From NCBI GenBank assembly GCA_019614645.1, contig JABWDB010000012.1, positions 4,898,001-4,962,000 on the forward strand: 64,000 bases of DNA. The letters run 5' to 3'. Positions 21,401 to 33,500 of the stretch are shown here, one piece after another (the stretch's first letter is position 1; the number at the start of each line of letters is the position of its first letter). Source of the DNA: Stratiolaelaps scimitus (taxonomy: Eukaryota > Arthropoda > Arachnida > Mesostigmata > Laelapidae). The notes beneath the pieces are model-generated. The model saw only the letters and a list, made by a program, of their open reading frames with translations. It was not told the DNA's origin and did no database searches. The position numbers and the translations under genes were made by a program.

Positions 21401-24400
21401 TGTTTATACGTGTTCACGTCCTTGCTGACTTTTACTGCTGTTCTTTGATTCCCGAGTAAAAAGGTCAACTTTCTGCTCACACACACACACACACACGAAC
21501 AACGGGCTAGCTGTTCTGATTCTGTAGTTGGCTATTGTCTCCTCGGTTGGCGTTGTTGTTGTTGTTGATGCTGCTGTCAATTTTTTGTTTTTGGTTTTGT
21601 TAGTACCTCCTGTCCTTGTTGCGATTGGCACTTCAGCAAGCGGAAGGTTATGAGTAGAAATAGCGCCGAGTTGCGCAAAACGACGACATCGACAGATCCA
21701 GGGCACGCTCGTTTGTAAAGATCGTATCACACGGACGAGATCAGTTCGGCGGCCGTTGTTGTGCTGACTCGACTATCTCGTGTTAATATTATCTCGGGTT
21801 ATCACTGCTGGCGCAGTAGGCACTCGACGGGCAGATTGACGGCCGCACGTAGCTCTCACAGTCTCTATAGGTACCACACCTCTAACACAGTTTAGCCGGA
21901 GTCGAACTGAGTGCGCCTGGCGCGGAGTGTTGTTGTGGACACCGGCCTTCCTTCGGCAGGAGAGACCTCTGCCGTGGAGAGGGCGCCTGCTGGGAAAGGG
22001 TACCGTCGCACACATAGCCGACGGTGACGACGCTTCGTGGTGGCTGGTCGCCCTCGTAGTATGTTCGTCGTTCTGCTGCTGCCGGCCTGGCGGTCGTCAG
22101 TGCCTAGTCGGCATGCATGAACGCGCGGAGGTGGTTCTCTTCGCGTTCGCCGTCTGTGCCTTGTGCTCCCCGCCACGTTCGACTGCTGGCTGCACCGGCA
22201 CAGAGCACAAAGCTCGCCCCTGAGAGCACAAAGCTCGCATGTTCAAAGCTCGGGTCGACTGACGGACAAATCGCAAAGGTCAGGACAAACTGATTCAGGC
22301 CGAACTCAACGGCGAAACGCTTCGGGTACGCAGAAGACGAACCGGTCGAGATCTCGGGGACTATGATGGGAGGGGCGAGGCACTTCGGTTTGACCTACTG
22401 TTCGTAAAACGTTACCTTTGCATGTTCGACGCTTGCATCGATGCTTGCAAGGCGCGCTGGACTCTTCTGTAATTTCTGAAAAGAATCTTCGATTTTTTCT
22501 GCACTGTCAAACGAACTGCATAGTCCATTCAGCTGTCAGTTCGTTGTCCCCGCCGTTCAATCGTAAGGAGAACCTCGTTGTTGCAATTCACTTCACACAA
22601 TGCAGCATAATCAGCTACTAGAGTGAGTCCTGTGTTCCACGTAATGTTTACTGTTTCCCCTATGAACGTGTTTCGCCTTTTGACTAATATACGCCGAATT
22701 CTCATAAAAATCATAGTAATAACATGAAAATAATCATGATACGAGATAATAATGAATTCGGAGTATGACCTTCCTATCGGTTTATCTAGCTGCGCCTGTG
22801 TAGAGATGAAAAGAGGACCCTTTTATCAGGCATATCGATGGAAGGTAACCCGGCCAGCTCACTCAGCCATCGATGTGGCCATTCGAGTAGCTCCCGTCCG
22901 AGTAGTTACCCATCTATGCTGTTTGCGCTATCAGAAGCGAGGATATGGGGCGCGAACGGGAGCGGACACCACGATCTCGTTGAGGGTTTGACCCGGCAGC
23001 TATTCGAGCCGATTTTGCCAAGGGACCTCACCTTCTGTCCGTCTCTCGGGAGCATAGCACTCACGGGCGAATTATTAGGCATGCAATATTTCGGCATCAG
23101 CTACCACGAGTGATACCACGAGTTAACCCTGCCTGATAGGTGAATGGGCCCACAGTGTGGCTGCTGAATGTCATCTCCGGCGTTCTGGAGTTCCCAAGAG
23201 TGTCTTCTCGAAACGCCGAAGAGAACAGTAGCCCTCTTCTCTCGATTTGGTAACGGTGTCGATGTCAAGACGTCGAAGAGTCCATGCAAGATGCTCAGTG
23301 GGTGTGGGTCGTGTTCTGGGCTCCCGTGTTGCGACGCGACAGAGCGGACGAGCGGACGGATTGGGTTGGAATGGCCTGTGCTGGACCCTGACGGCATCTC
23401 ACGATGCGAGGTTCCAACGGGGTCCTGGTTCAGCCTGCCCGATGGCGGCCGGGTGACTGGATGCCGCGCGCTCGGCACCGGGAGAATCTCATTAAGTGCT
23501 AATTAATGCTCAAAATTAACACTGTAATCACACTTGTGTCAATAAAGGCGGCCTCCAGTTAGCGCGCACCAGTCAGATAAAGGGAGAGAGAGAGAGAGGG
23601 AGACGGGACGGAGCAGGCAGCCTATCTCGAGGGCAGGACGAGACGATCAGCTATATCTGGCAAACATAGGACGGTAGAGAGATACCCCGTTGCAGAATGG
23701 TCCCTCTGGTTCCGTCTACGAGCGAAGAATTCATTCATCGATATACACTACACTCTGCTATCGCTACTACTATAATAACGTCCGTAATTCAGATTGGCGT
23801 TGTGTTGCGGGACAAGATAAGCTGGAATGGAAGAGAAACTGATCATCATTGGCGTGTTATTGATATGTATGTGGAACATCTTATAAGAAATACTTTGCCG
23901 ATGTACACATGGGGGTGAGGAGAGGCTAATCTCATTCATAGTATACGCGCACATGGCAAGCGATAGATAAGTAAGATAAGACAACAGATAAGCACAGCAT
24001 ACCAGTAAAGGGCATAGGGGAGGTTAATGCAAGAACACCTCGAATTGGAGCCTTCGGGATGATCGCAGTTTGTGATTTAGCAGTCTCGTGGGCGGCGCTT
24101 GAAGCTGTCTATGAAAATAATGTGCTGACCCCGACGCCTGCCAGCGCCGTCTCGGTAGATTCGGAAAGGGCCGCCCTTAGGAGTTATCCGGTTCCTCGAG
24201 CAGTTGGCAGCTGTTCAACCTGGAACTCCACTCTCTACGGTTCAGTGGAACTCGGGGATTTCCCCCAGTAAACAGGGCTAGGGCACGTCTTTGACACAAC
24301 TATTTTCTAGGGTTCTCCTTTTCGAAGAATAGCGCTGGTGTACCCAAACGTGCTACCCGGACGAACGGCAGGACGGCAGAGTGCCTCGAAGTGAGATCGG

Positions 24401-24600
24401 ACGACCTTGTATCCGAGTGTATCGACGATCAAGACGATGACGAGAAAATGGAACAATTTTAAACATTTGTGGAATCCGCTAAATACAGGGTTTTGCAATT
24501 ATCTATATTGAACTAATTAAGTGTCTCCAACGGGGGGGATATTTGGGAGGGGCGAACGTGTAAATGGCAACGGACTGAGACCTCCTATCCGCATCCCGCA
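21401..24600. other. Non-coding stretch, no gene seen
   Basis: A CA array is at 21478-21496 and a GA tract near 23583-23600. Near 22197-22240 AGAGCACAAAGCTCGC occurs twice in tandem, followed by a related AAAGCTCG. Frames of 112 (plus 23168-23506) and 125 codons (minus 23101-23478) overlap. A 70-codon ATG frame lies at 24059-24271. None is recognised. Confidence 0.45.
21478..21496. repeat. CA dinucleotide microsatellite
   Basis: An uninterrupted CA run of 19 bases. Confidence 0.9.
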
Positions 24601-24701
24601 TTGCTAAAGGTGCGGACGCTTAAAGGGAGGACATATTCTAGTTATGTAATATTGGTACACTTATATCGACGCCAGATAGTGAGCTATCATTAGCTACAAT
24701 G

Positions 24702-24829
24702 CTATACTCAAGAGGGGCGGGAGGGCATTGCGGGTCTACAAATTTGCCACACAACAATCATCGGTCTTGTGCCGACGACTGGCATAGAGCTTCCAAACGA
24801 CGACATATCATAAGTGGTCTGCCCTCACC
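24702..24829 (+). repeat. Diverged dispersed repeat, copy A
   Basis: It aligns without gaps to copy B (26168-26290) over a 98-base core ending in TCAC, with 67 of 98 positions identical by hand count. Both copies keep a frame reading NLP..RSC.D.W..A.K....I.GL, with 15 of 32 residues the same. Mismatches fall almost evenly over the three codon positions, so selection on a protein is not indicated. An old transposon or SINE-like repeat is the better reading. Confidence 0.65.
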
Positions 24830-24872
24830 GTTCATAGAGCTGAGATATCGACCGATACTATATGTGCATTGT
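24830..24872 (+). repeat. 43-bp direct repeat, copy 1
   Basis: It begins GTTCATAGAG and ends GTGCATTGT, and it follows repeat copy A directly. It matches 25486-25528 at 42 of 43 bases, with one C/A difference at base 11. Confidence 0.85.
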
Positions 24873-25485
24873 ACAAATCAACCTCTTGCGAAAATATAAA
24901 TTATACGTCGAACAATTGGAGACAAGAATGTCGTTGGTTTAAGAGTTATTAGAGCGACTGCGACAACGAACAAGAAGTTCATGAGCTAGCGGATCCCCCC
25001 TAAGCATCGTTTACCTCTTCCCCCATATTCGGCAAAAAAAATACCTTTGATCCAGCCGACGCAGTTCTTTCAAAGCCTGCCAGTATCCCTTGGCTGGAAA
25101 AGGTATAAACTAAGAAACCATTACAAATAATTAGCGATCCTTAACAGCAAGGTGATTACGAACATGTCATGTGTACCCTTCTATTCAAACGCTGCAACTG
25201 GAACATCGGCCACCCGTCAGACCAGCCAGCCAATATCATGCAGCCGCGTACAAATAACAGATGCTATTGTTATATTTTATTTGTGTTTATGTTCAATATT
25301 GCTGTATCAACGTCGAAACTTTGGAAATCGTTTGTTTGTTCTCGGACACGCAGATCTCATTTGAAATTCGTTTGATGCTAAAGCGAATACTAATCTACAA
25401 AGTCAATGCTCCACCATAACAAATAGCACGGAGGGATCAAGTTAATAGAAAAACTCTAGAATCGCGCGGAAAAATGGAGAAGGCT

Positions 25486-25528
25486 GTTCATAGAGATGAG
25501 ATATCGACCGATACTATATGTGCATTGT
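25486..25528 (+). repeat. 43-bp direct repeat, copy 2
   Basis: Second copy, 656 bases to the right of the first and in the same orientation. Flanks are unrelated on both sides, so the duplicated unit is sharply bounded. It is far less diverged than the A/B pair, indicating a recent copying event. Confidence 0.85.
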
Positions 25529-26167
25529 CAACAGGAATGAAAATGCACGTCCTGCTATGGCGATGGGTGGTATAATGACGATATAACGGCCCAGACGGAG
25601 GCCTAGACGTGTACCAGACGGGGCCGTAGACGTGATCCATGGGGCCTTGTGTCATCAAATGCATCGCTCGATTCACTAAGATACATTGTATTCTCAATAG
25701 AATTGCCCAACGGCGTGCTGCATTTTAAGAGAGAAAGACAAACATTCGTGTAGAACACCCACTTGAATGTCTGGCCGAGAATGAAATAGCAGAAAGCGAA
25801 AGCCTTGATGGGCGTTATTTTATTTTTCCTCTAAAACAATGAGTCTGATTCCAGAGAAACAAGTGCGAAAAGGGCTAAGACTCGGTGGCGAATGAGAGCG
25901 ATTAGCATCACAATTATTTCGTTCATCATCTGGCCGATAATACATCATAAAACTTTATTGAAAATCGAACTCGTGGCTTTAACCTTGCCGAAGCTGAGGA
26001 TTCAATCAACACCCACAGTCTCGGTCAAGGGAGGTTCGTTTTGGCATCTCAACAAAACGACAGCGTCGTTGTCGTTTTCAATATTAGTGCGTAGACCCAC
26101 ACTTGCGCCAGGATCAGTAGAATACGCCTCGTAGAATTTTTCTGCCATGTTCTGAATGTCCGTAAGT

Positions 26168-26290
26168 CTATTTCAAGGGCAGGTAGATTTTATGGGTTTT
26201 CAAATTTGCCACGTCACCACATTCGATCCTGTAATGACGAGTGGCGTAATGCTCCCAAAGCATGGCCTACCATAAACGGTCTAGCATCAC
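26168..26290 (+). repeat. Diverged dispersed repeat, copy B
   Basis: Same orientation as copy A, about 1.47 kb to its right. The best-conserved block is CAAATTTGCCAC. A frame runs through it from about 26095 to 26415 and reads NLPRHHIRSCNDEW near its middle. No known protein family is recognised. Confidence 0.65.
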
Positions 26291-26650
26291 ATGCCGGATT
26301 AGGGCCTTGCAGCCATGCGGCACCCCCATTTATAATGATAATAAGCCTATTAAAGAGAGAAATAATCCCCATAGCCACGCCCATGCAAGTAAACCCCATA
26401 TTAAAGGTCGCCTAATTAGGAATTCGTTTTTCTCATCTATCTGCTGCCCTAGTGACTGTGCACATAATCCCCCATCCTGACGAGTCTCAGCGGCTGAACA
26501 GTCATCCTGTCCATAACCACGAGGTCCTACCGGCCAGGCCCCCCCGGCAAGACGCTCACCCACACCGCCGTTCATCCATCTACCCTATCAGTTCACGTTT
26601 CACTGGCCTGCCGGATCGTTTCGTCCCCTTCATTTACTAAACCTTTCGCC

Positions 26651-29600
26651 TTTCCACTTGAGCGGACTTGGTTGGCCTAGGGTGCTGAAAAGCGTCGCTC
26701 CTAAATGTGCCCTGTGCCGTTCGGCCGAACAGGCCCGCTGTAGCGGCGGAGCTCGTCGTCGCAGCTGCTGCTAGCGCTATTCATAGACCGAACTCGATGC
26801 GCAAGTCCATCGTATGCTTAAGGGTGACTTGGCGGTGGCGATTTCCGCCGGAGTCTCATTCGCCTCGTACTCGCTAGCGTCTCTCGCCTATGAGGAGGTT
26901 CGGTGTCAGACTGCCGAGCAAGGCGTTGGCCATTTCCCTTCGGTTGCCTCGTATCCTTCGCCGCGCTCCTTCTGCTCGTCGTCGTCGTCGAGGAAGAGAG
27001 ATGCGGATAGCGGGAAGAGAAAAAAGAAGAGTGATGAGAGAGCGATCGATGAGAAGGAGGCGGCATGGCATGTACACGAGATGTGTGTGCATTTGTACGA
27101 ATAACTGCTCGCTTGCTCGACTCAAAATGCGCGACCGTGTGGAACCATGCAAACGCTCGGTAACGTGGGTACAATATCTATTTTCCATATCCGGCATCGG
27201 ACTGGCAGAGCGTTCGCGTGTCTGCCTCGACCGAGCCGTAACATGAGTCCGGAACGCATATTCCACTACGACTGCTACAAGCGCATTTAGTCGATGCTCG
27301 AGTTCGTTCTCGTGCAGCAAGTAGAAACAGCTAGTCAGCACCGCCCCGCCCCTCCAAAAAGTAAGTTCGCCACTAGCAAGATAAACGAGATTTCGCCCAA
27401 AAAGAGCTAGAAACACATCGCTTACGATGGTCTATACGTAACACAAGACTGCCAGGAGATCCAGAAGAGTCCTAGATGAGCTCGCGGTTTTGTCCTGCAC
27501 GATCAACTCTAAGGCCCAGGCAAGCATTATTTGAGCTTTGCCTTCTGTTTCACCTCGTGTCGATCCACCCGTCCGTCCACCACCAAATGTGTTTTCTGTT
27601 CTGCCAAACAGTGGAGACCATCGTTGGGATAACGGTTGTTTTCAAATGCCAGCCTCCATCACACTGAGGCGTAACCACCTGACAAAAATGTCAAGCGGCC
27701 CAGGACTCGCCGGCATTTCGCCATATCGAAAACATATGCGACATTCTCGCCAAAGTATGCGCGTAATTCACTTGATTAAAATTATGCTACATACACGACA
27801 TAGGTTCTTCTGCTCGGCGCCGCGTGCAGATACTAAGGCCGTTACCGAGCCACTGGATCCGGCGACCCCAAACGAAGTAGGCTGTACCACGTGTTCACTG
27901 GGGACTCGTGACGCCAAGGCGTCTGCACTCTCGAAGCAAAGTGGGAAAAATCGGTTGCGGGTTGGGTAGGGGGATACCGAAATTAGCACAAGGCCGCCAC
28001 CGTCGTCGTCGCCGTCGCGTGAGAGCGTGCACACGCATGGGAGAGCCGATAATGAATTTCATTAATATGAACTTTCTTTGGGTTGCTGCTCGAACACCGG
28101 AGGTTTGGGGGGTGGGGTCTCTCTCTAATTTCTCGCCTTCTCCCAACCTCTCTCGCTATCTCTGTTTATCTCACTCTCGCCCTGTTACACTCTGCTGTGA
28201 GAACCCAACGCTCCGCGCATGTTCCGTTGGCACCTTCAACGGCTTCAACGGCCTTACCACCACGACCACCATCACCGTGCGCTCGTATTGCACATATTGT
28301 GCCAGCGGGATACGTTCAGATGGAGAAACACAAAGGGCATGATTTGGTAAAGGTTTCATTCGTTTATTGACGGAACTGCAGTTCAGCCAATTCCAATACA
28401 ACCTATTAAGGTAAGCCTATAAATACAACTCATCATACTTAGTCATAGGGTGCACAGCTTCCGGACTCACGGGGTGTTGTCTTCTTCAAAGTTTGCGCCA
28501 CTCCGAATCTCTGAACGGGGATCAGATCCACATCCAGCCACCATGCGGCATTCTGTATTCTTCTACGGATACTACGCTATTGTCTATGAAGTACACCAAT
28601 CCTTCCTGCATGTTGATATAAAATATGTTCTCCAATATCACATTACGAAGGCAGTCATCGTCCGCTGCCGTCCATAGCTTTATTAAGACAATTCGAGAAA
28701 CGACATCGATCTAAAAGAGACACCGCTCTTTAGTAATGACCCCTCTCCAAGGAATACCATCCACCGCTTTTCGTACCCACCAATGAAATCCTTACCTTAA
28801 CCCCTCCGGCAGAGTCAACATCGCTCTATCACATGGCCGCGGTACCCTTGCCTGTGTGGCATCATTTTTCCTCGTGGCGTCTTGCTTCGTTTCCTGCCTT
28901 GACCCAAGACACCCTCGCCATGAATTTCGCCTATTTCTTTATGCTGCAGACCATCACTCGTCCTGTGGTCCCCGTTCCCCCTCCTTCTCTGTGGCAAATC
29001 GTAATATTTTCTACGTTTAGCCTACGCTTCGTCGTCGAGTGAGACGACACCGTCTTTCTGTAGCGAACGCCGCCATCTGGCCAGAGGCAAAAGCGGGATC
29101 GGGTACAGACGGATGCGGCGGTATGTCTAGCCCCACGAGAGCCACTCGCAGTATCCGGGCCGCCGGCTCACCGCCGCAGTGTCTATGGATTTTTCAGCGT
29201 GTCGCTTTTCACCTCGCCCCCCCAAGAGCTTTCCACCCCCGGGCTGTCAACAGAGGGCGTTGCTCGAGGCCGCGTCGAGGCGACGCCCATGTGCCGAGTC
29301 CTATAGCAGTGCACGTCGGCACCGTCTGACGTTTGCCCACAACCCGACCACATCAACACGCAGTGGGTCCCGCATTAGCGGAGGCACATCATTTCGTGGC
29401 TCAACCTCTCTCTCTCTCTCTCCATCTCTCTCTTTCATCATCTATCTGTATCTTTCCCTCGGACGTTCATCGCTGCTCGCACCCGCGCACGCTGATTCCT
29501 CTCCCTCACTCTCATACCTACCCGCTAGCGCCACGGGTGGAAACCCACTTCTTCAAGGCTCGCCGCTTCATCTCGTCAGTCCCACTCAACCCGCTTCACG

Positions 29601-30600
29601 TTCCCAGGCGAAGTGAGTGTATCTCGCGAACAGTACAGGAGCAGCATCCCCGTCCTGCCGGTGGAAAGAAATTCGCTTGGAGAGACAGTGTAGGATCTGA
29701 AAGACAGAAAGCGACTCGTTCGTTCAGTTCATCGTAGAGTTCGTAATCGACAGTAAAAGGCAGTCGTCGGTATAGACGGCGGTCTGCCACACGGTGGCTG
29801 CAGTTTCGAGTCGACTGCGTCCTGCGAGGCGGTGACCGGGAGAGAGCGTGCTCGATCCAAAGCATCAGGCGACCGGCGAGCAGCACAGCTCAGCCTAGCC
29901 AAAGAAATTCAAGGCCAGCGCCACCGACTCACATCGTATTCCTCCATATGATGATGCATGCATGCCATTGCTTCGACTTCTGTCTCTCTCTCTCCTCAAT
30001 CTCAGCCGAATTTCTTCCACTGATTCCGCCACCCTCGACGTCAACGCTGGGTCGGCGTTCGCCTCGCCCCGAAGCCCCGGCCGCGTCTCGCCATTCTATG
30101 GCGCAATGCGCTCCCGTATACGGGAGGCGTGCGGGCCCAAGCTCTCGCTCACCTCTGAAGAATGGGAAACGCGTTGAAAAGTCCTCGCGCCCGATGGCAT
30201 GTTCGCTTCCACTGGCGCCGTCGCCCCCGCCTCGGACTGCTCTGCCATAGCCAGCGTGTGCCATGGCGAAGAAGCTCTCTCGTGGCCCGTCCCTTCATCC
30301 GTTGACTCTCCACGCGCAAACGCGCTCAGTCTTCCACAGTCAAGCGAACGTTGGCGGCGCTAGGGAGCGCACCCCGCCTCTGCACCCCCGTACAGAGGCA
30401 AGTCGTCTTCTCGTTCGTCGGCTGTAGCGCGTGGCGGCACCGCCGCGCGAGCGGCTTCTTTTCTTGGTCGGTTTTGCTGCCTGGCACTCACCGACCGCCC
30501 GAGGGTGATGAATATTACCCATTTAGATCCGGGGTATCCCGGGCTAAGAGTGAGGGGCTCCGGTGGCGCTCAACGCCGCGCCACCGAGTCCAATAAGCCG
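26651..30600. other. GC-rich upstream domain, no gene identified
   Basis: GC-rich sub-blocks lie at about 26.7-27.1 and 29.0-30.6 kb, with a CT array at 29405-29433. Several frames of 100-180 codons overlap on opposite strands (for example minus 26874-27416 and plus 26890-27246), and many start at non-ATG codons. None shows a known domain. Confidence 0.4.
29405..29433. repeat. CT dinucleotide microsatellite
   Basis: A CT run interrupted once by CAT. Confidence 0.85.
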
Positions 30601-30952
30601 GCAGGGGCGGTGGCGTTGAGAGCTGGTAATGACGAGAGGAAGAACGCCTGGCAAATATCGGAACGACGCCGACAGGATAAGTTAAGGATTCGGAGACTGC
30701 TGAGTTGCTAACTGACTAGATGAAGCGTGCTAGTCTAGTCAGCCGCACGTGGGCCCTCGAGATGAACTGGGGAGTTCCACGTTCCGACCGGATAGTCATA
30801 CGTTACGCAGATTTTTCCACAGTCGCAAACGACGATCGGTTCAGTGCTAGTGGTGCAAGTCGCGTAGCGTCACGCCGGTCGATGTCACTGGAACATCGTT
30901 GCAAGTGAGTGTACGTGTAATTGAGGATGCTAATCATCATCATCGTCATAAT

Positions 30953-30976
30953 TAATAATAATAATAATAATAATAA
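30953..30976. repeat. TAA trinucleotide microsatellite
   Basis: Eight TAA units leading into CAACAACA. TAATAAC and GTTATTA just beyond could pair as a 7-bp stem. Confidence 0.85.
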
Positions 30977-33118
30977 CAACAACATGTTATTAGACGATGT
31001 GTGATCCTATGATTCATAGACACTGAGGGCGAAACCGCCGTGAAGGTGGAAGTGGGGACATTTATCGTGTAAAAATGATAATCGTTATTATTTTGTGGCG
31101 GCAATCGATAACTAATTTATAATTTAATGACAAGAAGAGCGAACGCTCTGAAGTATCTGGCAGCGGGATAGAAGCGCTCATTTCCTCAATTGTTCGTGCC
31201 CCTCCCGGTCAGTTTTGTGAGGTCACCGATTGGGAAGGAACTACCTTAGTTTCCTCAGATGCTTCATTATGCTTTAGTGTCAACGTTATTTCACTGCATG
31301 TGAATAGCAACCCATAAGACGGCTTGACCGATATCCCTTCTGTACCCTTTTTTTGAATTTCGATTGAGCCTTTGGTGACGTATATCAGACGCAAAATTAC
31401 GCACACGCTGTAGACATACAAAAGCAGAGACTGATAAGAGTTATTTTAACCATAGCGGATCTCTACGAAAAATCAATATATCTAATCGTGATGTCGGCAA
31501 ATAACGCACAATTTCGCCATGTCGTGCACCCACCCAGCTTTGCAGTCAATCTTCTGTTACCTAGGTTAGAGCTTCAGCAGTGGTTTCCCAGCTGCCACCG
31601 CACGGACTGATTCGCGCACCGACTGACGTTCCCCCTTGTTCGCTGACTATTTTCGACACTAATTCAACATCATTATGTTTCGTCGTCCTCAGACGTCTGC
31701 TGGTCCAACTGCTACTGCTGCTTTCGCAGCCGTTGCAGCCGGGCCCCATTACTATTAGATAAAGCCTGAGCCAAAACACTGCTGCTGTGCCACTCGGCTA
31801 TCTTGGGCGCTGTCGATGTGCGTCGTCTTGACGCTAGCGACGATGGACGCCTTTAGGAAAGTCTCCATCGGCGACAGCCGCCGGGTGTCACTCCGCTGGT
31901 CGGGTGGCATGGACGAACGACTCCGAAGGGGTGGCGGCGATTTTTATCGTCTCACATTACCTGTAGTTGCAGTTGGACGGCGGCCACGGCGGACCGGAAC
32001 CCCAGACACTCTGAGGACAGAGGGGGGCAGCGAGTGGCTTCCGGGAGCTATAGGGGAACGGGAGGGCTTGCGGACGCTGAGCTCACGGGGAATGGGAATG
32101 CCAGCCAGCCAGCCAGCCAAGCAGGCAGGAGGCAGCGGCTTCGAGACAGCCGATTAGACGCTTTCATGGGACACTCAGGAGGGTCGTGTTTCTTGCTACG
32201 TCTTCTCCTCCGCGAATCGCCCCCAGTCCGCTATACGCCTGTATACACAAGATCGCTGTGCGAAGTCATGGCACACTCGTTTTCGCCTACGGCAGAGAAA
32301 TCTCCTACTAGGAAGGTTGTCCAACGCAGGATTGAGAGGTGACGAGAGGCGTGCTCCACGCCAAGGAAACATGTAATGAATGCCGGATGCCGGAGAACAG
32401 CCAGCGATGGCAATGTTCGTTTCATGTATTTATGTACACGGCCAGTTTAATCATGGTCGAGCGATAATGATATGGTGAACATGGCAACGGGCGGAGGAGG
32501 AACTAACTAATGACGTTACTGGAGCTGCCCTAAAAACCGATACTTTTCGCCGAGTAGGCGGTCCGGATGACCTTCGTTTATGGCGACAAGGTTTTTGTGT
32601 GGAGGGGCTCCTCTTACACTGACGAATGTTGACGGCGCCGGAACACAGTGCCAGGTTCTGCCGGCTCTGGGAGACGGGTGTCGTGCCACATACGACGTGG
32701 GCCACTGAAACGAAACTTGTGGCAAAATTAGGACACAAAAACTACTTTAAGACAATGGTATCAATATGGTATGGTGGAAAATGTAAAAACCCTTCGCCCA
32801 ACGTGATACTGCATGGAAATTTGCCTCCGAGGTAATCTAAGACGAGATAATACAAGTACACGGTGTCTAAGAGAGATATGAATTGCGTGCCTATAAAATT
32901 CGTATATCTATTGAAAATGAAGAATACAGACTAGTGAAGCACGCGAGTATGACCTTGATAACTGATTCGAAGATCCAAACAAGGACGTTAGTTAGGGTTT
33001 TTTTTTTGTAAGCAAAGTCCGTTACCTTCTTCAGACGGAAATTTAGTTATTTCGTTGAACTCATATAGACCAGACCAGCGATGCAGGATGCTGGAGATGC
33101 TTTGTACCCTTGCTAAAA

Positions 33119-33153
33119 CGAGCGAGCCTCCCCATTCGTGGGAGGCTCGCTCG
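33119..33153. repeat. Perfect 14-bp stem hairpin
   Basis: CGAGCGAGCCTCCC (33119-33132) and GGGAGGCTCGCTCG (33140-33153) are exact reverse complements around the seven-base loop CATTCGT. The stem is GC-rich within AT-rich surroundings. It is too short for a typical animal miRNA precursor. Confidence 0.85.
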
Positions 33154-33500
33154 GGTAGGTTATTCACAACGTACAGCATTTGCCAAAATTCAGGTGAGTG
33201 GATACTTCCAGAAACAATATACGGGTTGATGCAAAAATCCTTGAAGATAAGTGAAACTCTTGGGTGTTCCTTTGGTTATTCTGTGCATTGCTAATATTTA
33301 TTTGAACCTCGACGAATTCAAGTAATGGCCAATACCGTAAGGCTGCAGAATACCGACCTTCCAGACTCTTGCTGATCCGTTCTAATTGGCCCAGTGGCAG
33401 CTAAATCCCAACGTCACATGGTTTAACTAAATAGGTACGTCTCAGAGTCGTCGTGTCTTTCTCATATCGAGAATGTAAGAGCGGACGAAATTAGTGCCAC

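Larger units (their letters stand above)
24601..26650. other. Region containing the repeat family, no gene seen
   Basis: Apart from the A/B repeats and the 43-bp duplication, it is AT-rich to balanced. No transposase or reverse transcriptase motif was recognised, so an element responsible for the repeats cannot be named. Confidence 0.5.
30601..33500. other. Non-coding stretch, no gene seen
   Basis: It contains a TAA array at 30953-30976, a CAGC tetranucleotide tract near 32102-32120 and the perfect hairpin at 33119-33153. Frames up to 113 codons are unrecognised. Confidence 0.45.
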
